The notes below the pieces were generated by a model. That model ran no database searches. It had not been told where the DNA came from and saw only the letters and a program-made list of their open reading frames with translations. Positions 1 to 7,828 of a stretch of 42,305 nt of DNA are shown one piece after another (the stretch's first letter is position 1; every line of letters begins with the position of its first letter). The stretch is from Dialister histaminiformans (GTDB lineage Bacteria > Bacillota > Negativicutes > Veillonellales > Dialisteraceae). The position numbers were made by a program, and so were the translations under genes. The DNA lies in the NCBI RefSeq assembly GCF_900103425.1, contig NZ_FMXA01000013.1:1-42305 (forward strand), given 5' to 3'.

Positions 1-418
1 GGGGAGACGCTGTTGTTTGGGGAGAACTTCATAAAACTGATTTTGATATTAGTTTTTACTGGGACTAAAAACACACTTTTTGTCCTATAACCCTAAAATC
101 ATCCTTCTCTTATAATCAGAATGTGGCCATCCCTCTTTTATCGCCAGACATACGGCCAGCCCCTGCCATGAGCCAGATCTTACCACCTGGGACAGAAGAC
201 ATGTCCATACCCGCCCCCTTTCCCTTACCTGCTCTTCCCGCATGGATAACCAGCCATGAGCCTATAGGTTATTCTGTCAGCATATCCTGAAAGACTCTCT
301 TCATAGTGACTCTTTCTGACTGCTCAGACACGTTTTGGCATGGATAAAGCCAATCCTTTTCGCCTGTAACGGCAATTATGCGGTTTCTTTTCCCTACTCC
401 CCTCAGAAAATTTCAGAT
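1..418. other. gene-free stretch at window edge
   Basis: I see no convincing coding region here. The only open frame entering it is on the plus strand, antisense to glutamine synthetase, with no ribosome binding site. A small hairpin lies at 62-85 (GGAC and AAAAA pairing with TTTTT and GTCC). It could end a gene beyond the left edge, but it has no clear U-tract. Confidence 0.5.
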
Positions 419-468
419 AAAAAAATGCCCCGTTATGCCTGAACATTTATCAGACATAACGAGGCATT
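419..468 (-). terminator. intrinsic terminator of glutamine synthetase
   Basis: A 14-bp stem (424-437 with 455-468, one mismatch) with a further CTGA/TCAG pairing inside is followed on the minus strand by seven U residues. It starts 18 bp after the glutamine synthetase stop codon. Confidence 0.9.
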
Positions 469-485
469 CTCTGCCTTACGGCATT

Positions 486-2384
486 TTAGTCATCCAGAAT
501 ATTATTTCTGTATTCTCTGTAAGCAACTTCCAATGCTTCAATCTTTCTTGTCATTTCCAGCTGGAGCGCAGAAGCTGTGTCATAATCTCTGGCTTCCAGT
601 GCATCCTTCAGTCGGGTGCAGATGGACTTCTTGCCTTCCTTGTCCTTACCCAGTTCGATACGGACAGCCTTGATAGCTTTCCAACGCTTCTTGTCCAGAT
701 CGTCATCATCTTCAAGATGCTTGAAGAGGCGGAGTTTTGCCTCTACTGCCGGAATGATGCGGTCTTCCAGTTCATTGGACCAGCGATAAAGGATAGAAGC
801 TACGAAGGAGTCAACGATATCCGCAGTCAGGGTATCCCCTGCAGTCAGCACCTTAACCTTATCCGGGTTAGCACGCATAATCTTGACGTTTTCCCAGACA
901 GTTGCCGGCGGTTTACCGAATTCAGCATCACGTTCTTCATCTGTGAAGTCTTCGAATACATTTTCTTCACAACGATAAGCTCTGCCTTCTTCCAGGTAAT
1001 CTGCTTTATCTTCCGGCTTCTTGGAGAGTTCAGCCAGAAGTTCAGCCGGGGTCTTACCGGAGGTTACCGCATAACGGATTCCGTCCAGTGCGGTGAGATA
1101 CAGGCAGGAAGCTGCCAGATAGGTGTTGGTGAACGGATTGGGCGCTCTGAGTTCAAAGCGAGTAGCCTTCGGATTATCAATATCGCGAATCAGACCAATC
1201 AGGATGGTTCTGTTTCTGGATGGAACATCCGGAGTGTGACCCAGAGAGGTTACGATACATACGGGAGCTTCAAAGCCTGGCTTCAGACGGTTAAATGCAT
1301 CCGTGGTAGAGGAAACAAATGGGTTGGTTGCTTCATAATTCTTCAGAATCCCCATAATAAACCCATAACCGATGGTGGACAGGAAATCCGCCTTCATATC
1401 TTCCGGTGCCAACAGATTGATTGTCTTGCCGTTCTTAAGACGGGCTACTATACCTACATGGGTATGTTCACCACTCCCCGCAACGCCGATAATCGGCTTA
1501 GCGCGGAAGGAAACATCAAGACCATTCTTACGGAAAATTTCGCGAACCACAATGCGGGCTTCCAGTTCATTGTCACCAGCCTGCAGCGGGTTATCACTGA
1601 ATCTCCAGTCAAGTTCCAGCTGTTCTGCTACGTCTACAATATGTCCATTGTCATCTACATGCGGCTTAATTCCGCCAACTTCCTTATGCCCCATTTCAAC
1701 GAGCATTCCACGTTTTTCGAGAGCATCTACGGTCTGTTCCATGGCTGTACGAACATTACCGCGCATTCTCTGCCAATACTGTTCCTGTAACTTCTGAGAA
1801 ATGGAAAGATTCGGAACAGAATGTTTTTCACTTGGTGTCTTTACCCAGAATTCCAGTTCAGTACCGGTGGTAAATATAATATCCTGGATTTCATGGAATG
1901 GTACATTTTCCATTCCCTTTACCGGATGGGTGGTGAGCAGCTTCTTAAGTTCAGCCGCTACATAGTCACATGATTTTTTAAGAATAGCTCTGGAATCCAC
2001 GAATCTGTCATTGTGAAGAAGGAATGCAGGAATACGGAGAGTACCAGTCGGAAGTCCTGTTTCTTCATCCAGGTTTTCATAATTATAATCAATGTACCAG
2101 TTTACGCTGCTGTCAGTTACCATATCCACTCTGGCATCATTGAGTGTGGCAATGTTCATAAGCACTACCGAGGAGCCATCGGTCTGTACGGCTCTGCCAG
2201 CAAAGAAATCATCATAGTTTTCCTTGAAAATACGAATCGGGATCTTTTCATCTGTATCATTGCCGGCCAGATCGATACCTACAACAGATACAAATTTAAT
2301 TTCAGGATGCTGTGCAAGGAGGGATAAGACCCCCTCTTTTCCATACTGCCCAGCAGGAATGTAATAGAGTAACTCGTCAGCCAT
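486..2384 (-). CDS. glnA: glutamine synthetase, long form (632 aa)
   Basis: ATP-dependent ligation of ammonia to glutamate, a cytoplasmic enzyme and the main entry of ammonia into glutamine. The glutamine synthetase catalytic fold is recognisable. A metal-binding TELEFW segment lies near residue 176, the GSGEHTHVG loop (family pattern GxGxHxH) at 303-311, and RFELRAPNP (substrate-binding arginines) at 409-417. At 632 aa it is longer than the classical 440-470 aa GSI enzymes. The extra length is an N-terminal part and a C-terminal helical tail (about 480-632) rich in Lys, Glu and Arg, as in long forms found in anaerobic Firmicutes. The ATG follows an AGGAGG site. A strong promoter lies 104-132 bp upstream, with a terminator hairpin between promoter and gene, so expression may be attenuated. 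No glnR or glnB gene is adjacent. Confidence 0.93.
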   Translation of the reverse strand: MADELLYYIPAGQYGKEGVLSLLAQHPEIKFVSVVGIDLAGNDTDEKIPIRIFKENYDDFFAGRAVQTDGSSVVLMNIATLNDARVDMVTDSSVNWYIDYNYENLDEETGLPTGTLRIPAFLLHNDRFVDSRAILKKSCDYVAAELKKLLTTHPVKGMENVPFHEIQDIIFTTGTELEFWVKTPSEKHSVPNLSISQKLQEQYWQRMRGNVRTAMEQTVDALEKRGMLVEMGHKEVGGIKPHVDDNGHIVDVAEQLELDWRFSDNPLQAGDNELEARIVVREIFRKNGLDVSFRAKPIIGVAGSGEHTHVGIVARLKNGKTINLLAPEDMKADFLSTIGYGFIMGILKNYEATNPFVSSTTDAFNRLKPGFEAPVCIVTSLGHTPDVPSRNRTILIGLIRDIDNPKATRFELRAPNPFTNTYLAASCLYLTALDGIRYAVTSGKTPAELLAELSKKPEDKADYLEEGRAYRCEENVFEDFTDEERDAEFGKPPATVWENVKIMRANPDKVKVLTAGDTLTADIVDSFVASILYRWSNELEDRIIPAVEAKLRLFKHLEDDDDLDKKRWKAIKAVRIELGKDKEGKKSICTRLKDALEARDYDTASALQLEMTRKIEALEVAYREYRNNILDD

Positions 2385-2419
2385 GATATCCTCCTAAGTG
2401 ATTGGAATCTAGTTCCAGA

Positions 2420-2460
2420 TAAATAAAAATGACTCATCCACTAATGTGAATGAGTCATCT
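2420..2460 (-). terminator. terminator hairpin in the glnA leader (attenuator candidate)
   Basis: ATGACTCAT and ATGAGTCAT form a 9-bp stem, extended by CAC/GTG inside, followed on the minus strand by TTTTTATTT. It ends rpsU-yqeY transcripts, but it also lies downstream of the glnA promoter (2488-2516) and upstream of the glnA start (2384). Transcripts from that promoter must therefore pass it. A second small hairpin (2402-2416, TGGAA/TTCCA) lies between it and the ribosome binding site. Confidence 0.8.
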
Positions 2461-2487
2461 TTGACAGAATTATTAACTTATGGACTA

Positions 2488-2516
2488 AGTATACGTTATC
2501 CGTATTTACTTGTCAA
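2488..2516 (-). promoter_or_regulatory. sigma-70 type promoter of glnA
   Basis: On the minus strand TTGACA, 17 bp, TATACT. The -35 matches the consensus and the -10 matches in five of six positions. The predicted transcript has a leader of roughly 95 nt that contains the 2420-2460 terminator hairpin. Confidence 0.85.
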
Positions 2517-2529
2517 GCTTAATTACAGA

Positions 2530-2982
2530 CTATTTAGCAAGTAATTCACGTACAATGGTACTGATTACCTTACCATCCGCCTTGCCCTTAAGCTTTGCCA
2601 TACAGGATTTCATAGCGAAACCCATGTTACGCTGTTCTTCCGGTATAGCATTCAAAGTTTCCTGCACAACCTTCCTGATCTCTTCTTCAGAGAGTTCAGC
2701 CGGGAGGTATTTCTGTAATACAGCGATTTCAGCATTGGTCTGATTAATCAGATCATCTCTGCCTGAATCAGCAAGTTCAGCGAGAGTTTCCTTACGCTGC
2801 TTTACTTCTTTGCGCAGAACGGTAATGACCTGGTCATCATTGAAATTCTGATGACCATTATCAATCTCAGCCTGTCTGATATGTGCCCGCGCCATGCGGA
2901 TTACATTCAGAGCCAGTTTGCCTTCTGCCTTAGCTTTCATGGCCGATTTCATATCCGCCATAAGCTGTTCCTTAATTGACAA
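2530..2982 (-). CDS. GatB/YqeY domain protein (YqeY family)
   Basis: A 150-aa cytoplasmic protein of the YqeY family, related to the C-terminal tRNA-binding tail domain of GatB. Its exact role is unknown, though a link to tRNA handling is often proposed. Family signs are the N-terminal SIKEQLMADMKSAMKAK helix and the C-terminal GKADGKVISTIVRELL segment. I choose the TTG at 2980-2982 as start. It is preceded at 4 nt by GGGTGAT, which pairs with the 16S rRNA tail, and it gives the family's usual N-terminus. A GTG 9 nt upstream (to 2991) lies inside that ribosome binding site. It follows rpsU by 20 nt and is co-transcribed with it, a common pairing in bacteria. Confidence 0.9.
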   Translation of the reverse strand: MSIKEQLMADMKSAMKAKAEGKLALNVIRMARAHIRQAEIDNGHQNFNDDQVITVLRKEVKQRKETLAELADSGRDDLINQTNAEIAVLQKYLPAELSEEEIRKVVQETLNAIPEEQRNMGFAMKSCMAKLKGKADGKVISTIVRELLAK

Positions 2983-3002
2983 TCTAATCACCCGATTACT
3001 GA

Positions 3003-3179
3003 TTACTTGAACTTACGTTTTCTTGCTGCTTCAGACTTCAACTTACGTCTTACGCTTGGCTTTTCGTAATGTTCACGCTTTCTTACTTCAGAAAGAACCC
3101 CGGCCTTTTGGCAGGAACGTTTAAATCTGCGAAGAGCGCTTTCCAAAGATTCGCCCTTTCTGACCTTAATTTCAGACAT
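3003..3179 (-). CDS. rpsU: 30S ribosomal protein S21
   Basis: A 58-aa basic protein of the small ribosomal subunit platform, near the 3' end of 16S rRNA. The N-terminus [19 protein letters not shown] and the Arg/Lys-rich C-terminus are typical. The ATG at 3177-3179 is preceded by GGGAGGGAGGG at a good distance. An upstream TTG in frame lies inside that purine run and is rejected. A perfect consensus promoter lies at 3230-3258. It is first gene of an rpsU-yqeY unit ending at the hairpin at 2420-2460. Confidence 0.97.
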   Translation of the reverse strand: MSEIKVRKGESLESALRRFKRSCQKAGVLSEVRKREHYEKPSVRRKLKSEAARKRKFK

Positions 3180-3229
3180 GTTATCCCTCCCTCCCAATAA
3201 GACGATGGGGTGCTAATGCACACTATCTG

Positions 3230-3258
3230 ATTATAATTTATTGTTCCCTACGTGTCAA
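3230..3258 (-). promoter_or_regulatory. consensus promoter of rpsU-yqeY
   Basis: On the minus strand TTGACA, 17 bp, TATAAT: a perfect match in both hexamers and spacing, as expected for a ribosomal protein gene. Confidence 0.92.
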
Positions 3259-3332
3259 TTGATGAATTGAAAATCCATCAAAGTTTTTTATAGGCTGCGG
3301 AAGATAAAACATGAACTGCCTGTATTTTCCGC

Positions 3333-3689
3333 TTATTTATCTTCCGGGAATGGCGGCCAGCCCATAGCTTTTCCGCCTATGATATGCGCATGGAAATGGA
3401 ATACGGTCTGTCCTGCTTCCGCCCCGGTATTGATTACCAGACGGAATCCATTATCTCCCAGTCCTTCCTGTTCAGCAATCTTCTTTACTACCAGGAAAAA
3501 GTCGGAAAAATTCTTATTGGTTTCATCGGTAAGTGCAAGAATGTTCTTTACATGCTGGCGCGGAATGAGCAGCACATGAACAGGTGCTGACGGGTTAATA
3601 TCCCTGAACGCAAACCAGTGGTCATCTTCATAAACCTTTGTACTTGGAATTTCTCCTGCTGCAATCTTGCAGAATAAACAATCTTCCAT
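3333..3689 (-). CDS. HIT family (histidine triad) nucleotide-binding protein
   Basis: A 118-aa cytoplasmic protein of the histidine triad superfamily, Hint branch. Relatives hydrolyse adenosine phosphoramidates and aminoacyl-AMP-like nucleotides. The N-terminus MEDCLFCKIAAGEIPSTKVY and the HFHAHIIGG active-site motif near the C-terminus are diagnostic. CLFCK contains the Cys pair that binds zinc in some members. The ATG at 3687-3689 follows GGGAGGA. A leftward extension to 3710 would need a TTG start and is not supported. The stop codon overlaps one arm of a GGAAGATAAA/TTTATCTTCC inverted repeat that lacks a U-run, so a terminator is uncertain. Confidence 0.95.
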   Translation of the reverse strand: MEDCLFCKIAAGEIPSTKVYEDDHWFAFRDINPSAPVHVLLIPRQHVKNILALTDETNKNFSDFFLVVKKIAEQEGLGDNGFRLVINTGAEAGQTVFHFHAHIIGGKAMGWPPFPEDK

Positions 3690-3886
3690 ATTGATTCCTC
3701 CCTTGCGCAATTATATACTGACGGCATTCCATACGTTTTCAGAAATCTGCAGATGCCGTATGCTGAAACATGCTTATGATGTTCCTGTTGTTAATTATAA
3801 CACATTTGCGTTCGCATTTATCTTATTCTATGTTTCCCCCGTTAATTTGTTTTTTATCTTTTAAAGGTCAAATTTGATAAAAATAG

Positions 3887-3915
3887 TTGAGAAATGAATA
3901 AAATCGGACTATAAT
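3887..3915 (+). promoter_or_regulatory. promoter of the Rrf2 regulator
   Basis: TTGAGA, 17 bp, TATAAT on the plus strand. Just downstream (3922-3933) is the 12-bp palindrome AAATTTAAATTT, placed where an autorepressor could bind. The operator role is inference. Confidence 0.75.
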
Positions 3916-3978
3916 TATCATAAATTTAAATTTCATTTTCCTCATGCATTGACAACTTTCATATGGAGAATAAGAGAT

Positions 3979-4401
3979 ATGTTAATCACCAGAGAAACGG
4001 ATTATGCAATACGTTTAATTCGCGCGCTTTTTGAAGCAAAATCCAATCGCCTGACCATCAAGGAAATCTGCGACAGTCAGTGTATTCCTCAGAATTTCGT
4101 ATATAAGATTGCCAAAAAGCTGTCCCGCAAAGATATAATTGCTATCAAACGCGGAGTAAGCGGTGGATGCGTGCTTATCAAGGACCCCCATGATTTTTCA
4201 CTTTATGATGTAATGGCGGCCATTGATGCGGTACGTCCGGTTTCCGCATGTACGGTTCCCGGCTTTTCCTGCCCTTACAGAGAAAAGAACTGCAACTTCT
4301 GCAATGTGCATAATCATCTGGAAGTCATGGAATCCCATCTGCAGGATACACTAAGCAATTTTTCCATATACGATTTGCTGGTCACACCGGCAAAACAATA
4401 G
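3979..4401 (+). CDS. Rrf2 family transcriptional regulator, probable Fe-S sensor
   Basis: A 140-aa winged-helix regulator of the Rrf2 family (IscR, NsrR, CymR relatives). The N-terminus MLITRETDYAIRLIRAL and the helix-turn-helix around residues 25-60, with the wing RGVSGGCVLIKDP, are characteristic. Four cysteines (Cys91, Cys98, Cys105, Cys108) sit in the C-terminal loop, where IscR and NsrR hold three Fe-S ligands, so a redox- or iron-responsive cluster is likely. Two further cysteines (31 and 35) are in the DNA-binding half. The start at 3979 gives the canonical N-terminus; an ATG at 3949 adds ten unrelated residues. It stands alone, with no isc/suf or nitric-oxide genes beside it, so its target is not visible here. 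Confidence 0.9.
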   Translation: MLITRETDYAIRLIRALFEAKSNRLTIKEICDSQCIPQNFVYKIAKKLSRKDIIAIKRGVSGGCVLIKDPHDFSLYDVMAAIDAVRPVSACTVPGFSCPYREKNCNFCNVHNHLEVMESHLQDTLSNFSIYDLLVTPAKQ

Positions 4402-4456
4402 CCTGCTGATAATCTGCTATCCATGTAGTTATTCCGCCAACCTGAAAACCAACCTG

Positions 4457-4506
4457 AAAAGGACTGTGAAAAAATGATCGTTCTCATTTTTTCACAGTCC
4501 TTTTTT
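4457..4506. terminator. bidirectional terminator between Rrf2 and Nudix genes
   Basis: GGACTGTGAAAAAATGA (4461-4477) pairs perfectly with its complement (4484-4500). The plus strand continues with six T, the minus strand with TTTTC. It serves both convergent genes. Confidence 0.9.
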
Positions 4507-4535
4507 ACTGATTCATATAACGATACCCATTCCGC

Positions 4536-5081
4536 CTACTTATCTGCCAATCTTTTCAACCGTTCTCCGGCAATAGCAAAAGCAGACAGAGTTTTGGCAT
4601 CGTGAATATGCCCTTCTCTGATGTCCTCGAACACTTTTTTCAGAGGTATGGCTACCACATTAAGGAATTCACCTTCATCCAGATGCTGATGGGTATGCAC
4701 CAGATTCTCCGCCAGATACAGGTGAATCAGCTCATTGCAGAATCCAGGTGTAGTATATACATCTCCTAAATGTATCAGCTCACCGGTATACCCAGTTTCT
4801 TCTTCCAGTTCCCGACGGGCGCAGGTCAGCCCATCTTCCCCCGGGTCCACCTTGCCTGCCGGAATTTCAAGAAGCACCTTATCCACAGGATACCGATACT
4901 GCTCTACAAACAGGACATTTCCATCCTTATCGATTGGAATGATGGCGCTGGCCTCCTGATGGAGTACCACTTCCCGATGTACCCGCCTGCCGGCCAGGTC
5001 CGCTTCATCTGTATACACCTTTATCAGATGTCCCTCAAAGACAGTTTTTCTGCTGATACGCTTTTCCTTCACTATACTCAT
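4536..5081 (-). CDS. Nudix hydrolase, ADP-ribose pyrophosphatase type
   Basis: A 181-aa cytoplasmic hydrolase that probably cleaves ADP-ribose to AMP and ribose 5-phosphate. The complete Nudix box is present: G, five residues, E, seven residues, then RELEEETGY, beginning at GKVDPGEDG. Upstream VLFVEQYRYPV and the downstream YTTPGFCNE segment are typical of the ADP-ribose pyrophosphatase (NudF/YqkG) subgroup. I place the start at ATG 5079-5081, one base after the TAA of dut (TAATATG), which implies translational coupling. A longer frame upstream lies within dut. It is the last gene of pnp-dut-Nudix and ends before the 4457-4506 terminator. Confidence 0.93.
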   Translation of the reverse strand: MSIVKEKRISRKTVFEGHLIKVYTDEADLAGRRVHREVVLHQEASAIIPIDKDGNVLFVEQYRYPVDKVLLEIPAGKVDPGEDGLTCARRELEEETGYTGELIHLGDVYTTPGFCNELIHLYLAENLVHTHQHLDEGEFLNVVAIPLKKVFEDIREGHIHDAKTLSAFAIAGERLKRLADK

Positions 5082-5082
5082 A

Positions 5083-5526
5083 TTACGACCCTGTACTTCC
5101 GATTCCACCTTCCCGTTTGCCGGAAGCGTTATCATCGTCAGCTTTCAGGTAAGCGGTAAAAATCCCTTGAGCAATGCGATCCCCTTTATTTACATGGAAT
5201 ACTTTATCCGTCATATTCAGCAGGGCTACCATAATATGGCCTTCATTATCCGGATTATTGTAATAATCCGCGTCAATGATTCCGGTACTGTTCGCCAGCA
5301 TAATACCATGTTTGATTCCCATACTGGAACGAATATGGATGCTGAGATACTCTCCTGCCCCCATATATGCTTTTACTCCAGTAGGAATTACCGTCACTTT
5401 ACCTGGCAGCAGATCCACATCGGCAGCACTTTCTATATCATACCCTGCGCTTTTTTCTGTTTTTCTTACCGGCAGATGGATATCCTGTCCGGCAAAGGCC
5501 GATACAACTTCAAATCCTCTTGTCAT
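5083..5526 (-). CDS. dut: dUTP diphosphatase (dUTPase)
   Basis: Homotrimeric dUTPase, 147 aa, converting dUTP to dUMP and pyrophosphate, which keeps uracil out of DNA and feeds dTMP synthesis. All five family motifs are visible: AGYDIESA (1), RSSMGIKHG (2), [10 protein letters not shown] (3), GDRIAQGIF (4) and the C-terminal GGIGSTGS (5). In motif 3 the usual Tyr-Arg/Lys-Gly after the catalytic Asp is Tyr-Tyr-Asn. Motif 5 has Ile where most enzymes have Phe, which normally stacks on the uracil ring. The ATG overlaps the pnp stop codon (ATGA), so the two are translationally coupled. Confidence 0.95.
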   Translation of the reverse strand: MTRGFEVVSAFAGQDIHLPVRKTEKSAGYDIESAADVDLLPGKVTVIPTGVKAYMGAGEYLSIHIRSSMGIKHGIMLANSTGIIDADYYNNPDNEGHIMVALLNMTDKVFHVNKGDRIAQGIFTAYLKADDDNASGKREGGIGSTGS

Positions 5527-7613
5527 CTTTTATTATTCTCCATGAGCAATGCTTTTCTGGACAGATTGATACGGCCCTTGTCATCGATTTCAATGACCTT
5601 GACCATAATCTCATCCCCTTCATGCACTACATCTTCCGGTTTTTCCACTCTGTGCATTGCCAGCTGAGAAACATGAACCAGACCTTCCTTACCCGGAAGG
5701 ATTTCCACAAAGGCGCCAAACTTCATCAGCCGGGTTACTTTGCCGAGATAGGTTTCTCCTACCTTCACTTCATGAGTCAGGCTTTCCACAATCTTTCTGG
5801 CCTGCTGCGCAGCCGATTCATCTTCCGACGCAATATATACGCGTCCATCTTCTTCAATGTCCATCTTGACACCGGTTTCCGCAATAATCTTATTGATGGT
5901 CTTACCGCCGGTACCGATGACATCACGAATCTTGTCTACCGGTATGGTCATGGTAATAATCTTCGGAGCATACTTGGACAGATGGTCTGCCGGCTTATCA
6001 ATGCATGCCGCCATCTTGCCGAGGATGAACAGACGGCCCTTTCTGGCCTGCTGAAGCGCGGACAGGAGAATATCACGGGAAAGTCCGTGAATCTTGATAT
6101 CCATCTGAATGGCGGTAACGCCTTTTGCTGTGCCCGCTACCTTGAAATCCATATCGCCAAGGGCGTCTTCCATGCCCTGGATATCGGTCAGAATAGTAAA
6201 ATGTTCTCCTTCCTTAACCAGACCCATAGCAATACCGGCTACCGGAGCCTTAATCGGAACACCTGCGTTCATGAGGGACAGTGTGCTTCCGCATACGGAC
6301 GCCTGGGAAGAAGAGCCATTGGATTCAAGAATTTCAGAAACCACACGGATGGCATAAGGGAATTCTTCTACCGATGGGATTACCGGAACCAGGGCTCTTT
6401 CTGCCAGAGCGCCATGACCGATTTCACGGCGTCCAGGACCACGGGACCCCTTGGTTTCCCCTACACTGTATGACGGGAAATTATACTGATGGATATATCT
6501 CTTTTCTTTTATGGTTGTCAGATCATCGATAATCTGTGTTTCAGACATCGGTGCCAGAGTTGTAATGGTCAGCGCCTGTGTCTGTCCACGGGTGAACAGG
6601 GCTGAACCATGAACCCTTGGAAGAAGTCCTACTTCGCAGGTAATTGGACGGATTTCATCCAATGCACGTCCATCCGGACGAATCTTATCTACGGAAATCA
6701 TATGTCTGACAATGGACTTTGTCAGATGATCAAGGCATGCGTCCACATCGGCTGCATTGTCCGGATAAATTTCCTTAAAGTGTTCTTCCGCTTCCTTCCG
6801 GACTTCTGCCATATGTGCTTCACGTGTCAGCTTATCTGGATTAAAAATAGCATCCTTAAGCGGACCGGCAGCGTAATCATGAATCGCCTGTTCGATATCT
6901 GCCGGAATTTCCGGGAATACCAGTTCCATCTTTGGTTTTCCTGCTTCCGCAACAATCTGCTTCTGGAAGGCAACCAGTTTCTTAATGGCCTCATGGCCAA
7001 ACATAATGGCATCAAGGACCTGTTCTTCCGGAACTTCTTTTGCGCCGCCTTCCACCATGAGGATTGCCGTTTCAGAACCGGCAACCGTTATGTTCATGGA
7101 AGAAGCCGCCAGCTGTTCCTGTGTTGGGTTGATGACATACTGGCCATCTACACAGCCTACACGGACGCCGGCAATTGGTCCATCCCATGGAATATTGGAA
7201 ATAGCCAGAGAAGCGGATGCCCCCAGCATTCCGCACAATTCAGGCGCATTATCCTGTTCAACAGACAGTACAGTAGCTACTACATGAACGTCATGTCTGC
7301 ATCTCTTATCAAACAACGGACGAATAGGACGGTCAATGAGGCGTGCATTTAAAATGGCAGAGTTTCCCGGACGACCTTCTCTTCTGAGGAATCCTCCCGG
7401 CATCTTCCCCACCGCATACATTTTTTCTTCATAATCCACTGTAAGGGGGAAGAAGTCGGTTCCTTCTCTGGCTTCCTTGCTGATTGTAGAAGTGACCAGT
7501 ACCACTGTATCCCCGTATCTGACCAGAACTGCTCCGCTTGCCTGTTTTGCCATTTTGCCGGTTTCAATTACCAGTTTACGGCCGGCCAGCTCCATTTCAA
7601 ATGTTTTGAACAT
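5523..7613 (-). CDS. pnp: polyribonucleotide nucleotidyltransferase (PNPase)
   Basis: A 696-aa phosphorolytic 3'-5' exoribonuclease, trimeric, a core of mRNA turnover. There are two RNase PH-like halves separated by a helical segment, then a KH domain (about 555-615, with [11 protein letters not shown]) and an S1 domain (about 617-690, [18 protein letters not shown]). Length and order are typical. The ATG follows AGGAGG. Gene order on the minus strand is rpsO, dehydrogenase, pnp; the rpsO-pnp link is classical, but here a dehydrogenase gene and two terminators intervene. An extended -10 promoter lies at 7654-7662. It overlaps dut by 4 nt at its 3' end. Confidence 0.98.
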   Translation of the reverse strand: MFKTFEMELAGRKLVIETGKMAKQASGAVLVRYGDTVVLVTSTISKEAREGTDFFPLTVDYEEKMYAVGKMPGGFLRREGRPGNSAILNARLIDRPIRPLFDKRCRHDVHVVATVLSVEQDNAPELCGMLGASASLAISNIPWDGPIAGVRVGCVDGQYVINPTQEQLAASSMNITVAGSETAILMVEGGAKEVPEEQVLDAIMFGHEAIKKLVAFQKQIVAEAGKPKMELVFPEIPADIEQAIHDYAAGPLKDAIFNPDKLTREAHMAEVRKEAEEHFKEIYPDNAADVDACLDHLTKSIVRHMISVDKIRPDGRALDEIRPITCEVGLLPRVHGSALFTRGQTQALTITTLAPMSETQIIDDLTTIKEKRYIHQYNFPSYSVGETKGSRGPGRREIGHGALAERALVPVIPSVEEFPYAIRVVSEILESNGSSSQASVCGSTLSLMNAGVPIKAPVAGIAMGLVKEGEHFTILTDIQGMEDALGDMDFKVAGTAKGVTAIQMDIKIHGLSRDILLSALQQARKGRLFILGKMAACIDKPADHLSKYAPKIITMTIPVDKIRDVIGTGGKTINKIIAETGVKMDIEEDGRVYIASEDESAAQQARKIVESLTHEVKVGETYLGKVTRLMKFGAFVEILPGKEGLVHVSQLAMHRVEKPEDVVHEGDEIMVKVIEIDDKGRINLSRKALLMENNKR

Positions 7614-7653
7614 TCCATGTTCCTCCTATATACCACTTTTATCATATTGTTTC

Positions 7654-7662
7654 ATTATACCA
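7654..7662 (-). promoter_or_regulatory. extended -10 element upstream of pnp
   Basis: TGGTATAAT on the minus strand, about 40 bp before the pnp start. No good -35 hexamer is seen, so the TGn extension would have to compensate. Confidence 0.6.
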
Positions 7663-7779
7663 CGAGTATATGGATAAAATACACTTTACAGATCCCTGCC
7701 ATGTCCTGGGGATAAAACAGATCCAGGTGACTTTATCTGCCTCTGCGCGGCCCTTTGCCCATAAAACAAAATACGCATA

Positions 7780-7822
7780 AAAAAGAAGGCTGTCCGGCAT
7801 TTCAACCGGTTCAACCTCCTTT
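7780..7822 (-). terminator. terminator after the LDH/HicDH-like gene
   Basis: An imperfect stem read on the minus strand (AAGGAGGTTG / CAGCCTTCTT with inner CCGG/CCGG) is followed by a run of T. It lies just beyond the dehydrogenase stop. Confidence 0.75.
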
Positions 7823-7828
7823 ATATGA

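Noticed and set aside
62-85. hairpin at the left edge as a terminator
   Set aside because: The stem is interrupted and no U-run follows on either strand; the gene it would serve is outside the window.
378-1790. long plus-strand open frame (470 codons) opposite glutamine synthetase
   Set aside because: It mirrors a well-conserved enzyme, has no ribosome binding site, and its sequence is Cys/Phe/Ile-rich in the way antisense shadows are.
2400-2460. ANTAR target or glutamine riboswitch in the glnA leader
   Set aside because: The leader has a terminator, but the ANTAR pair of hexaloop hairpins is not seen (the second hairpin has a 5-nt loop after the terminator), and no known riboswitch core is recognisable. 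Only attenuation in general is proposed.
3299-3344. GGAAGATAAA/TTTATCTTCC repeat as terminator of the HIT gene
   Set aside because: One arm overlaps the stop codon, the loop is over 20 nt, and there is no U-run.
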